A DNA stretch of 64,000 nucleotides from Piliocolobus tephrosceles (Eukaryota > Chordata > Mammalia > Primates > Cercopithecidae), in the NCBI RefSeq assembly GCF_002776525.5, contig NC_045446.1, positions 65,212,288-65,276,287 of the forward strand, written 5' to 3'. The position numbers and the translations under genes are program-made. The number at the start of each line of letters is the position of its first letter. Position 1 is the stretch's first letter. This document shows positions 12,975 to 23,645 of the stretch, one piece after another. A model generated the notes under the pieces. That model was not told where the DNA came from, did not search any database, and saw nothing but the letters and a program-made list of their open reading frames with translations.

Positions 12975-14503
12975 TTTTAATTAAAATACTGGATTTTATT
13001 TCACATGTACATTTTTGTCTCCCCATCATTTCCATGTCTGACCACCACTACTACTATGTCCTATCATAACATTCCATACATACTTAAAACCAAGCAAAGG
13101 GTGGAGTTCCATCTTTAAAAACTAAACAGGCATTTTGGACAAAACACTCTTGGCAATGGAACCTGGACAACATTTATCAAACACAGCAGGGAAAGTTCTC
13201 ATTCTGCATCATAAAAAGGACAGTCAGATATCAACTGTTACAGAAATGAAATAAGACAGAGTCTCGCTCTTGTTGCCCAGGCTGGAGTGCAGTGGCACAA
13301 TCTTGGCTCACTGCAACCTCTGTCTTATGGGTTAAAGCAAGTCTCCTACCTCAGCCTCCTGAGTAGCTGGGATTAAAGGCATGCACCACCATGCCCAGCT
13401 AATTTTTGTATTTTTAGTAGAGACTAGGTTTCACCATGTTGGCCAGGCTGGTCTTGAACTCGACCTCGTGATCCGCCTGCCTCAGCCTCCCAAAGTACTG
13501 GGATTACAGGCATGAGCCACCGTGCCCGGCAACAAAAAATTTTTAACAAATTGCTTAAACTATTTTCTTCAAGAGACTTCCTCCACTGCCAGAGATCTTG
13601 AATAGCCTCCTGGCCAGTCATCTGGAAGCAATTCTTCACGTAACTGATGAACTTGGCTTCCACTTTGGGAAGAGAATCACCTTTTTCTATACTTGCTTGC
13701 ATTTTGGCTTTAATGTCTTCTACAGAACTAGGTCCTTTTGGTGTTTTTAGGAGTTTTTTCCTGTTTTTTGTTGGTGTTGATGACGGTTTTGAGTCTTTTC
13801 CATTCTGATTTGACTTTTGTGCATTTTTGGCTGGAGTATCTTGTAGAGATTTCTTCACTGGTGCTTTTTCTTCAGTTTCCCCATCATCAGAATCATCATC
13901 ATCATCCTCTTCATCATCATCATCTTCTTCATCAGCAGCAAGTTTTACTTTTTTCTGTGGAATCTTGCTACCACCTCCAGGGGCAGACTGCTTTCTAGAT
14001 ATACTCAGGAGTTTCACATCCTCCTCCTCTTCATCTTCTGACTCTGCATCTTTCTCCACAGCTACTAAGTGCTGCCCACTAGTATGTACTGGCCCTGAAC
14101 CGCACTTCAACCATAAGGTGGTGTTATTACAAAGCCCCCAAGGAAAATCATTGGCTGTACAGACATTTCCAAAGTTGCCAGTGTTACATTAATTGGACTG
14201 TCTTCGCAATTCATTGCCTCTGCTTCAACAATGTGCAATTCTTCCTTTGCATCAGTGCCTAAACTGACGATTCTTAAATATAACTGGTGCTCATTTTCAT
14301 CATTATCCACCTTAAAGTGATAATCTTTGTTGGCCTTTAGTTCCCAACTGAAAAGATAGTTCTGGGGCCTCAGGGGGCTCATGTGTAGGTCCATCGAATC
14401 TGCCAACGAGTGGCGGCACGCCCTTAGGTGGGAGAGAAGGCAGACAGAGATAAACAACCACTGCTCAAAAGAACAGCTGCGCAGGATGGAATCACACCAG
14501 GGC
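12975..14503 (-). pseudogene. NPM1P: NPM1 (nucleophosmin) processed pseudogene
   Basis: Intronless minus-strand copy of nucleophosmin, the nucleolar pentameric chaperone for ribosome assembly and histones. The 5'UTR (about 14410-14503), N-terminal core domain (14107-14406), Asp/Glu-rich acidic tract (about 13875-13935), basic linker and C-terminal nucleolar domain ending WQWRKSL (about 13571) are in order. The 3'UTR continues to 12975 and is interrupted by an Alu (13255-13530). A perfect 13-bp target-site duplication, GATAATTATTATT, occurs at 12962-12974 and 14504-14516, so L1-mediated retrotransposition is clear. Defects: the start ATG has become TTG (14404-14406). A frameshift near 14108-14115 separates the core domain from the acidic half. 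The stop codon has become GAA (13568-13570), so the frame runs into the Alu. Short in-frame losses lie in the linker. No functional protein is expected. Confidence 0.95.
13255..13530 (-). mobile_element. Alu inside NPM1 pseudogene 3'UTR, lacking an A tail
   Basis: On the minus strand it starts GCCGGGCACGG and ends ...GACTCTGTCT joined directly to NPM1 3'UTR sequence (TTATTTCATTTCTG). There is no poly-A tail and no clear target-site duplication. Confidence 0.88.
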
Positions 14504-14516
14504 GATAATTATTATT
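14504..14516. repeat. target-site duplication of NPM1 retrocopy (5' side)
   Basis: GATAATTATTATT, identical to 12962-12974 at the other end of the retrocopy. Confidence 0.92.
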
Positions 14517-14544
14517 GATAGTTGGGATTAATAACACATGGGAT

Positions 14545-15411
14545 TTCTGTGTTTTTTTTTTTTTTTTTAATTTCCAACTTTTAAGTTCAGGGGTACGTGT
14601 GCAGATGTGGAGGTTTGTTACATAGGTAAACAGGTGCCTTGGTGGTTTGCTGCACAGGTCATTCCATCATCTAGGTATTAAGTCCAGCATCCATTAGTTA
14701 TTCTTCCCAGTGCTCTCCCTCCTCCCACCCCCCCAGCCTCTGACAGGCCTCAGTGTGTGTTGTTCCCCACCATGGGTCCATGAGTTCTTATCATTCAGCA
14801 CCCATTTATAAGTGAGAACATGCGGTATTTGGTTTTCTGTTCCTGCGTTAGTTTGCTGAGGATAATGGCTTCCAGCTCCATCCATGTCCCTGCAAAGGAC
14901 ATGATCTCATTCCTTTTTATGACTGCATAGTATTCCATGGTGTATGTGTACCACATTTTCTTTATCTAGTCTATCATTGATGGGCATTTAGGTTGATTTA
15001 CTGTGTTTGCTATTGTGAATAATGCTGCCATGAACATACACATGCATGTATCTTTATAATAGAATGATTTATATTCCTTTGGGTATATTCCCAGTAATGG
15101 CATTGCTGGGTCAAATGGTACTATTATGCCTCTAGGTCTTTGAGGAATCACCACACTGTCTTCCACACTGGTTGAACTAATCTACACTCTGATCAACAGT
15201 GTAAAAGTGTTTCTTTTTCTCTACCACCTTGCCAGCATCTGTTGTTTTTTGACATTTTAGTAATAGCCATTCTGATTGGTGTGAGGTAATATCTCATCAT
15301 GGTTTTGATTGCATTCCTTTAAGGATCAGTGATGTTGAGCTTTTTTTCATACATTTGTTGGCCACATGTATGTCTTCTTTCGTGAAGTATCTGTTCATGT
15401 CCTTTGCCCAC
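14545..15411 (-). mobile_element. L1P 3' end (ORF2 end and 3'UTR), antisense
   Basis: Begins with a T run (the L1 A tail in complement), followed by the complement of the primate L1 3'UTR and the end of ORF2. The AATGATAAGAACTCATGGACC region and the 'TATTCCATGGTGTATGTGTA' landmark are visible. It is relatively young because the 3'UTR is well conserved. An Alu interrupts it at 15412. L1 sequence resumes at about 15844-15885. Confidence 0.88.
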
Positions 15412-15770
15412 TTTTTTCTTTTTTTTTTTGAGACAGAGCCTCGCATTGTCGCCCAGGCTGGAGTGCAGTGGCATGATCTTGGCTCACTGCAGCCTCGGCC
15501 TCCCAGGTTCAAGCGATTCTTCTGCCTCAGCCTCCTGAGTAGCTGGGACTGCAGGCGCCTCCCAGGTTCAAGCGATTCTTCTGCCTCAGCCTCCTGAGTA
15601 GCTGGGACTGCAGGCGCCTGCCACCACACCCAGCTAATTTTTTGTATTTTTAGTAGAGACAGGGTTTCACCATGTTAGCCAGGATGGTCTCCATCTCCTG
15701 ACCCTGTGATCCACCCACCTTGGCCTCCCAAAGTGCTGGGATTACAGGCATGAGTCACCGTGCCCAGCCC
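15412..15770 (-). mobile_element. Alu with internal 59-bp tandem duplication, inserted in L1
   Basis: Full Alu in complement (T run, GAGACAGAGCCTCGC ... CCGTGCCCAGCCC). A 59-bp block covering the right-arm interior is present twice in tandem at 15499-15557 and 15558-15616, making the element about 60 bp longer than usual. Confidence 0.9.
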
Positions 15771-15843
15771 ACACCCGGCTAATTTTTTGTATTTTTAGTA
15801 GAGACGGGTTTCACCATGTTGGTCAGGCTGACCTCGAACTCCT
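15771..15843 (-). mobile_element. partial second Alu fragment
   Basis: A short stretch (ACCCGGCTAATTTTTTGTAT ... CTCGAACTCCTG) repeats the Alu interior just after the first Alu ends. It is either the remnant of a second insertion or a local duplication. L1 sequence resumes after it. Confidence 0.8.
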
Positions 15844-15890
15844 GCTTTGTCCACTTGTTAATGGGGTTATGATTTTCTTCAATGTATGCT
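15844..15890 (-). mobile_element. L1P continuation beyond nested Alus
   Basis: Complement of L1 ORF2 (TTTGTCCACTTGTTAATGGG) picks up where 15411 left off. The L1 then ends. Confidence 0.7.
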
Positions 15891-16010
15891 ATAATAAAAA
15901 GCATAATAAAAATTATCATGCTATAATAAAAGAAATAATTTTAATATTCTTTCATTTCCATGGTTACCTGACCTAGATTAGACAAATAATAGGGTTTTAA
16001 CTTTCTTTCT

Positions 16011-16305
16011 TTTTTTTTTTTTTTTGAGACGGAGTCTCGCTATCACCCAGGCTGGAGTGCAGTGGCGGGATCTCAGCTCACCGCAAGCTCCGCCTCCCAG
16101 GTTCACGCCATTCTCCTGCCTCAGCCTCCCGAGTAGCTGGGACTACAGGCGCCCACCACGTCGCCCGGCTAGTTTTTTGTATTTTTTAGTAGAGACGGGG
16201 TTTCACCGTGTTAGCCAGGATGGTCTCGATCTCCTGACCTCGTGATCCACACGTCTTGGCCTCCCAAAGTGCTGGGATTACAGGCTTGAGCCACCGCACC
16301 CGGCC
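16011..16305 (-). mobile_element. AluY-like element
   Basis: Full Alu in complement, with a T run at about 16008-16025 and an end at CGGCC. Flanked by TTAACTTTCTTT on both sides (about 15997-16008 and 16306-16317), the target-site duplication. Confidence 0.93.
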
Positions 16306-16575
16306 TTAACTTTCTTTTTGTTGTCAAAATCTGGTGTTGGCATACCTTTTCTCTAATTTGAACTGGTATTGCTTATGTTTGATACAGCATTAAGGAATTT
16401 GATGATTTTTGTTTTCACAATAATGAAATTAAATTCACAAAAATGAAATTAATTAATGTCATTTTTCAGAGAAATGATATTAAGTGCAATAATTTTATTT
16501 ATCATAAAGATTTTGTACATCATTACAACATCATGTCATAATGTTATAATGTGTATAAACATTAAAAATCAACTT
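16306..16575. other. no gene seen; AT-rich unclassified sequence
   Basis: AT-rich, with repeated AATGAAATTAA-type words near 16420-16450. No family recognised. Confidence 0.4.
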
Positions 16576-17433
16576 AAAAAAACACAATCCCATTTGTAAC
16601 AGCCACACACAAGCACAAGAAACCTAGGAATACACCTAACCAAAGAGGTGAAAGATCTCTACAAGAAGAATTCAAAACATTGCTGAAAAAAACAAAAAAG
16701 TGGACAAACATTCCATGCTCATGAATTGGAAGAATCAACATCATTAAAACGACCATACTGCCCAAAGCAATATACAGATTGAATGCTATTCCTATCGAAC
16801 TACCAACATCATTTTTTCACCGAATTAGAAAAAGAAGCTATTCTTAAATTCATATGGAACCAAAAAAGAGCCCAAATAGCCAAAGCAATCCTAAACAAAA
16901 AGAACAAAGCTGGAGGTATCGCTGTTACCTGACTTGAAACTCTAAGGCTACAGTAATCAAAACAGCATGATATTGGCATAAAAACAGACACGTAGACCAA
17001 TGGAACAGAATAGAGAACCCAGAAATAAAGCTGCACACCTACAGCCATATGATCTTCAATAAAGTCAGCAAAAATAAGTATGGGGAAAGGACTCCGTCTT
17101 CAATAAATAGTGCTGGGATACCTGGCTAGCCATATGCAGAAGAATGAAACTGTACCCCTACCTTTCACCATACACAAAAAATAACTCAAGATAGATTAAA
17201 GATTTAAATGTAAAGATCTCAAAGTATAAGAATCCTAGAAGGAAACCTAGGAAACACCATTCTAAATATTGGCCTTGGGAAAGAACTGATGACTAAGTCC
17301 TCAAAAACAATTGCAACAAAAGCAAAAATTGTCAAGCGGAACCTAATTAAACTAAAGGGTTTCTGGACAGCAAAAGAAACTATCAAAAGAGTAAACAGAC
17401 AACCTACAGAATGGGAGAAAATATTTGTAAACT

Positions 17434-17710
17434 GCTGGGCTCAGTGACTCACGCTTGTAATCCCAGAACTTTGGGAGGCAGAGGTGGAAGGATCCCTTGA
17501 GCTCAGGAGTTTGAGACAGTTGGGCAACGTAGAGAGACCCTGTCTCTACAGAAATTAGCCAGGTGTGGTGGCACATGCCTGTAGTTCCAGCTACTCCGGA
17601 GGCTGAGGTGGGAAGATTGCTTAGGCCCAGGAGGTCAAGGTTGCAGTGAACTGAGATCACGCCACTGCCTTCCGGCCTGGGCGACAGTATAAGACTGTCT
17701 CAAAAAAGGA
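17434..17710 (+). mobile_element. AluJ/S-like element in L1
   Basis: Diverged Alu followed by a G/A-rich tail to 17760. Imperfect target-site duplication: GAAAATATTTGTAAACT before and GAAAACATTCGCAAACT after. Confidence 0.9.
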
Positions 17711-18308
17711 TGGCGGGGGAGGGGTGAGGAGAGAGAAGGAAAAGAAAGAAAGAAAAGAAAGAAAACATTCGCAAACTATGTATCTGACAAAGGTCTAATA
17801 TTCAGAATCTATAAGGAACTGAATTCAATAAGCAAAAACCAAATAATACCATTAAAAAGCGGACAAAACACATAAACAGACACTTCTCAAAAGAAGACAT
17901 ATAAGCAGCCAACAGACATGAAAAAATGCTCAACATCACTAATCATCAGAGAAGTTTAAATCAAAACCATGAGATATTATCTCACACCAGTCAGGATGAC
18001 TTTTACTAAAGTCAAAGAAGAACAGGTGCTGACTAGGCTGCAGAGAAAATGGAATGCTTACACATTGTTGGTGAAAATGTAAATTAGTTCAGCCACTGTG
18101 GAAAGCAGTTTGGCAATTTCTCAACATAAAGTAGAGCTATCGTTTGACCCAGCAATCTCATTACTGGGTATATATCCAAAAGAAAATAAATTATTCACCA
18201 AAAGGCATATGCACTCATATGTTCATTGCTATTCACAATAGCAAAGACATGGATTCAATCTAGATGCCCATCAGCGGTGGACTGAATAAAGAAAATTGGT
18301 CCAAATAT

Positions 18309-18612
18309 GGCTGGGCACAGTGGCTCACGCCTGTAATCCCAGCACTTTGGGAGGCCGAGGCAGGTGGATCACCTGAGGTTGGGAGTTCGAGACCAGCCTG
18401 ACCAACATGGAGAAACCCCATCTTTACTAAAAATACAAAATTAGCTAGGCATGGTGGCACATTCCTGTAATCCCAGCTACTTGGGAGGCTGAGGCAGGAG
18501 AATCGCTTGAACCTGGGAGGTGGAGATTGTAGTGAGCTGAGATCATGCCATTGCACTCCAGCCTGGGCAACAAGGCAAAACTCTGTCTCAAAAAGTAAAA
18601 AAAAAAAAAAGA
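18309..18612 (+). mobile_element. AluS-like element in L1
   Basis: Full-length with an A tail and GAA repeats. Target-site duplication GAAAATTGGTC occurs on both sides (about 18291 and 18620). Confidence 0.92.
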
Positions 18613-19026
18613 AGAAGAAGAAAATTGGTCTATATACACCATGAAATGCTACATAGCCATAAAAAAGAATGAAATCATGTCTTTTGCAGTAACGTGGATG
18701 CAGCTGGAGCCCATTATCCTAAGCTAATTAACACAGGACCAGAAAACCATGTACTGCATGTTCTCACTTATAAGTGGGAGCTAAACATTGGGTACTCATG
18801 ACCATGAAGATGGCAACAATAGACACTGGGAACTAATAGAGGGTGGAGGGAGGGTAGCGAGATTTGGAAAACTAACTGTTGGGTACTATGCTCACTATCT
18901 GGGTGACAGGATCATTCATATCCCAAACCTCAGCATCATGAAATTTACCTATGTCACAAACCTGCATGTGTACCCCCTGAATCTAAAAAGTGGAAATTTT
19001 CTTACAAACTGGTGAAATTGAAGGGA

Positions 19027-21600
19027 GAAATGGACAAATCCATAATTATTGTTAGAAAATTTAATATTTCCCTTTCAGGAATTGATCAAGCAGATAGAAA
19101 ATCAGTTAAGATATAGAAGGCCTAAAGAGCAATATCAAACAATTAGACCTAATGGACATTTATAGAACACTCCACATAATAGCAGAATACACTTCCGAGA
19201 GTGCACAGAACATTCACCAAGATAGATCATATTTTAGGCCATTAAACAAAAAATTTAAAAGAATAGAAAAGCTTTTTAAAGAATAGTAATCATACAAAGC
19301 ATATTCTTGAACGATAAGGGGATTAAACTAGAGAATAGTAACAGAAAGTGATTGGGAAAATCTTCCAAATATTTTGAAATTAAATAAAAACACTTTGAAA
19401 TAACCATGGGCCAATTAGGATGTTTTAAGGGAAATTTAAAATACATTTAGAATGAAATGAAAATAAAAATGCAACATATCAAAATTCGTGTGAAGTTGCT
19501 AATGTGGGTGCTATTGGGAAATGTACAGACTTCAACGCTTACACTGAAAAATAAAAGTCTTGGCCGGGCGCGGTGGCTCACGCCTGTAATCCCAGCACTT
19601 TGGAAGGCCGAGGCGGGTAGATCACGAGGTCAGGAGACCAAGACCATCCTGGCTAACACGGTGAAACCCCCTCTCTACTAAAAATGCAACAAATTAACCG
19701 GGCGCGGCGGCTGGCGCCCGTAGTCCCAGCTACTTGGGAGGCTGAGGCAGGAGAATGATGTGAACCTGGGAGGGGAAGCTTGCAGTGAGCCGAGATCGCG
19801 CCACTGCGCTCCAGCCTGGGCGACCGAGCGAGACCCCGTCTCAAAAAAAAAAAAAAAAAAAAGAGAAAGAAAAAGAAAAGTCTCATATCAATGATCTAAT
19901 CTCCCACGTCAAGAAACGATCAAATTAAACCCAAAATATGTAGAGGAAAAAAATATAAATATTAGAGGAAGAATCAATAAAATCGAAAACAGGAAAACAA
20001 TTAGAAGAAACAAACTAAATGCTGATTCTTTGAAAAATCAATAAATTGGTAAACTTAAAGCTAAACTAACCAAGAAAAAATAACAGAAAACACAAATTGC
20101 CAATATTAGGAATGAAAGAGTAGACATCACAGACATTAAAAGGATAATAAGGGAACAGTACAAACAACTCTGTTTATAAATTCTAAATTTGGACAAAATG
20201 GACGAATCTCTTAAAAGGCAGAAATTATAAAGTTCATTCAAGAAGAAATAGATAATGGAAAATTTTCTGTATCTATTAAATAGTTAATTTTGTAGTTTAA
20301 AACTTCCTGTAAGAAAATTGCAGGCCCTGGAAATTTTACAGGCAAATTCTACCAAATATTTAAGGAAGAAATAGCACCAATTCTATACAATGTGTCTGAG
20401 AATGTGGAATAGACAGGAAAGCTTCCTAACTCATTTTATGAGGACAGCATTTATCTAATACCAAACCAGACAAAGAAATTACAAGAAAACTACACCCTGG
20501 TATCTCTCATAAATTTTGATGCAAAAATCCTAAACAAAATATTCACAAGTCAAATCTAGTAATATATAAAGGGAAAAATATGTCACAACCAAATGGGGTT
20601 CATCCCAGGAATGCAGTTTGTAATGAATAAAATTAAAGAGCTAAGTAAATGGAGAGATATATTCATGGATTGGAAGACTCAACATTGTTAAAATGTCAGT
20701 TGTCCCAAATTTAATCTATAGATTTAACATAGTCCCTCCCCTCCCTAAATCCCAGTAAGTTGGTTCTAAAATTTATATTAGAAAGGAAAGGAACTAGAAT
20801 AACCAAACAATTATAAAAAAAATTAACAAAGTCAGAGGAGTCACATTACGGAATTTCAACACTAACTATAAAGCTACAGTATTCAAGACCATGTGGTATT
20901 GGTAAAGGATAGACATATATATCAGTGGAACAGAATAGAGAGCCCACAAATAGATACACACAAATATAATCAACTGATATTTGACAAAAGTGTAAACGCA
21001 ATTTGATAGATAAAGAACGGTTTATAACAAATGGTGCTGGAATTATTGGATGTTCATACGCAAAAAAAAAAAAATCTCAACCTAAACCTCACACCTTATC
21101 CAAGAATTAACTCAAAATTGTTCATAGAATGAAATTAAAAATGGAAAACTTCTAGAAACTTTGTTTTCTATAGGGCAAAATCTGCATGACCTTTGCTTTG
21201 GTGATGAGTATTTAGGTATGTTATAAAACATCATAATCCATAAAGGAAAAATGATAAGTTAGACTTTATCAAAATTGAAAACCTTTGCTCTGCAAAAGAC
21301 ACTGTAAGAGAATTCAAAGACTAGTCATTGACTGGGGAAACTACTTGTATATCAAATATCTAATAACAAATTTATACCTAGAATATATAAAGAACACTTG
21401 AAATTCAATGTTATGAAAACAAACAACCTGGATTAAAAAGCAGGCAAAGGATCTGAACACACTTCACCAAAAAAGATATATGGATAGAAAATGAACACAT
21501 GAAAGATGGTCAACACAATTAGTTATAGGGAAATGTAATTAAATTGAATTACAACCACAATAAGATACCACTACATAACTGTTAGAATGACATCCCCCAC
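19027..21600 (+). mobile_element. older L1M ORF2 fragment, plus strand
   Basis: A long A-rich stretch following the L1 ORF2 order through endonuclease and reverse transcriptase regions (for example CAAACAATTAGACCTAATGG at 19136 and CATGTGGTATTGGTAAAGGA at 20891). It is much more diverged than the L1 at 16576 and has no long frame. An AluY interrupts it. Confidence 0.75.
19562..19863 (+). mobile_element. AluY-like element
   Basis: GGCCGGGCGCGG start, intact CpGs and a 21-base A tail. AAAAGTCT is duplicated on either side. Inserted in old L1M. Confidence 0.92.
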
Positions 21601-21604
21601 CAGA

Positions 21605-22330
21605 GTGGTTACATTTGTTACATTCAAGCCTACACTGATGCAGCATTATGACCCAAAGCCCATAGTATACTCTTGGTGTAGTACATTCTATGAGTCTTGA
21701 CAAATATATAACATGTATCCACCACTGTAGTATCATACAGAATAGTTTCACTGTCCTAAAAGTCCTCTGTGTTCTGCCTATTAATCCCTCCCTTCTCCTA
21801 GTCCCTGGCAGCCCCCGAGCTTTTTACTGTCTTCATAGTTTTGCCTTTTCCAGAATTCCAGTTAGAATCATACAGTATGCAGCCTTTTTAGATTGGATTC
21901 TTTCACTTAGCCAAATTTACTATTGACTCTTCAAAAGTGTCAAGGTCACGAAAGACAAGGAAAGACCAATAAAAGGTCAGGTAACCAAGAAGATATAATA
22001 AAATGCAACGTAGCATTCTGGATTGGATCCTGGAATGGAAAGAAGACATTACTGGAAAAACAGGAGAAATTTGAATAAAGTCGCTAGTATAATTAATAGT
22101 ATGTATTTTACTAATGTTAACTTCTTACTTTTGATAAGTGTATCGTGGTTATGTAAGATGTTGACACAGAGGAAGTTGGGTGAAGGATATATGGGAATTC
22201 TCATATCTTTGGAACTCTCTGTAAATATAAAACCATGCATGGTAAAATAAAATGATAAAAATGGTTTTGGTTATAGAAATATGTAATTTACATCTAATAT
22301 ATATTAAAGAGGTAAAACTGTAATATGCAT
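21605..22330 (-). mobile_element. L1M 3'UTR-like and adjoining old repeat
   Basis: 21605-21950 resembles the complement of an old L1 3' end (GTGGTTACATTTGTTACATT and following). 21950-22260 resembles another old interspersed-repeat 3' end (GGAAAGACCAATAAAAGG, then GGATTGGATCCTGGAA). Subfamilies and the orientation of the second part are uncertain. Confidence 0.5.
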
Positions 22331-22341
22331 GTTTTTAAAAC

Positions 22342-22522
22342 TCCTCTAGCTAGGAGTAGTGGTGCATGTGCTTGTGGCCCCAGCTACTCAGGGAGGTGAG
22401 ATGGGAGGATCACTTGAGCCCTAGCAGTCAAGGCTGCAATGAGCTGAGATAGCACCACTGCACTCCAGCCTGGGTGACAGAGCAAGGCCTCTTCTCAAAA
22501 CAAACAACAAACAAACAAAAAC
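22342..22522 (+). mobile_element. Alu right-arm fragment (FRAM-like)
   Basis: Right-monomer sequence ending in an (AAAC)n-like tail. The left arm is missing. Confidence 0.75.
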
Positions 22523-22739
22523 TCCTCAATGCAGTTTAAGATGTGATTTTTCTTGTCCTTTTAGTATACCCGTTTTAGGATTTACACTCAAAACATTGTT
22601 TAAAAGTCACTTATAGTAATTTTCTGTGTGGTCATGCCACTAACTTGAGAGACAGCCAGGGTCAAGTGCTTCTGTTTATTTTAAATTGAGGGAATTGTGG
22701 GGTTTTTCTTTCTGATGTATTTGAACTGTGTAAAAATAA

Positions 22740-23500
22740 TTACATATATCTAGTCTTGTTTCCATTCTGGTTCCGTCCTTTCCTGTTCCCTCCCTCTCCT
22801 TATAGATAACCATCTTTATGAGTTTGCATTTTCCCCCTAGTTTTTTCCTGAAATTTTAAGCAAACTATCTCCTTTCTTACAAAAACACTTTTCTGCAGCT
22901 TGCTTTTTTTCATTTAACACATATCCTAGAGATGATACCATATCAGTAGAGAGCTTCCTCATTTCCTTTTTATTACTGCATCATGCATTTTCACAGTATA
23001 TTCAATAAGTTCCCTGTAGTGATAAATACGTAACCTAATGAATGATTGACAGTGACTCCTCGGGGGATAGATCCCTAGAAGTGATACTGCTGAGTCAAAG
23101 GGTAAACGCATATGTACTTTTGGTAGGTATTGTGGTAGTGTTATACCAATTTGTATCCTCACAAGCAAGTTATAAAAGTTCTGTTTTTCTACATGCACAT
23201 TGTCAAAATATTGGATTTTTGCTAATCTGACTAAGTGAAAAATAGCATTTCAGCACAATTTAAATTCGTATTCTTTTTATAAAGTGAAGACTCATTATTT
23301 AAAGGCCACTGCATTTTTTTGATGATTTGTCTACGCATATATTTGCCCATGTTTTTATTGAAATGTTTATTTTAGTCTTCTACATTCTTTGTATAATACG
23401 AATATTTGCATTTCCCTGTGATATGTTTTTTATTGGTTTTTTTGACTTTGCTTATAAGAATTTTTTGCCATGAAGATTTTTTATTTTAGTAAAGGTTTCT
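22740..23500 (-). mobile_element. old L1M 3' end, antisense
   Basis: Complement of a very diverged L1 3' region. The stretch around 23070-23110 (CTAGAAGTGATACTGCTGAG, then TCAAAGGGTA) is the typical landmark. No frame remains. Confidence 0.6.
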
Positions 23501-23645
23501 TGAATTACTAAACAGCAAAATTTTATACAACAACTAAAGATTCCTATAAAAATTAACATTATTTCATTATTATGTATTGAGTCCTTACTCTGTGCTAAGC
23601 ACTGTTATTTGGTGTCCTGGAAGCAGAATTAGCTGCATTTAAAGG

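Larger units (their letters stand above)
16576..19016 (+). mobile_element. L1P ORF2 C-terminal half and 3'UTR, plus strand
   Basis: Reads as L1 ORF2 (late reverse transcriptase through the C-terminal region) and the 3'UTR ending at about 19000. Landmarks include AGAATGAAACTGTACCCCTA-like text at about 17145, CCCAGCAATCTCATTACTGG at 18150 and the MATAGCCATAAAAAAGAATG region at 18650. Two Alus interrupt it (17434 and 18309). The frame has many stops. It is 5' truncated, so ORF1 and the 5'UTR are missing. Confidence 0.9.

Noticed and set aside
13424..14110. 228-codon nucleophosmin-like ORF as a real gene
   Set aside because: It is the C-terminal half of a retropseudogene, without its own start, and runs into an Alu because the stop codon is mutated.
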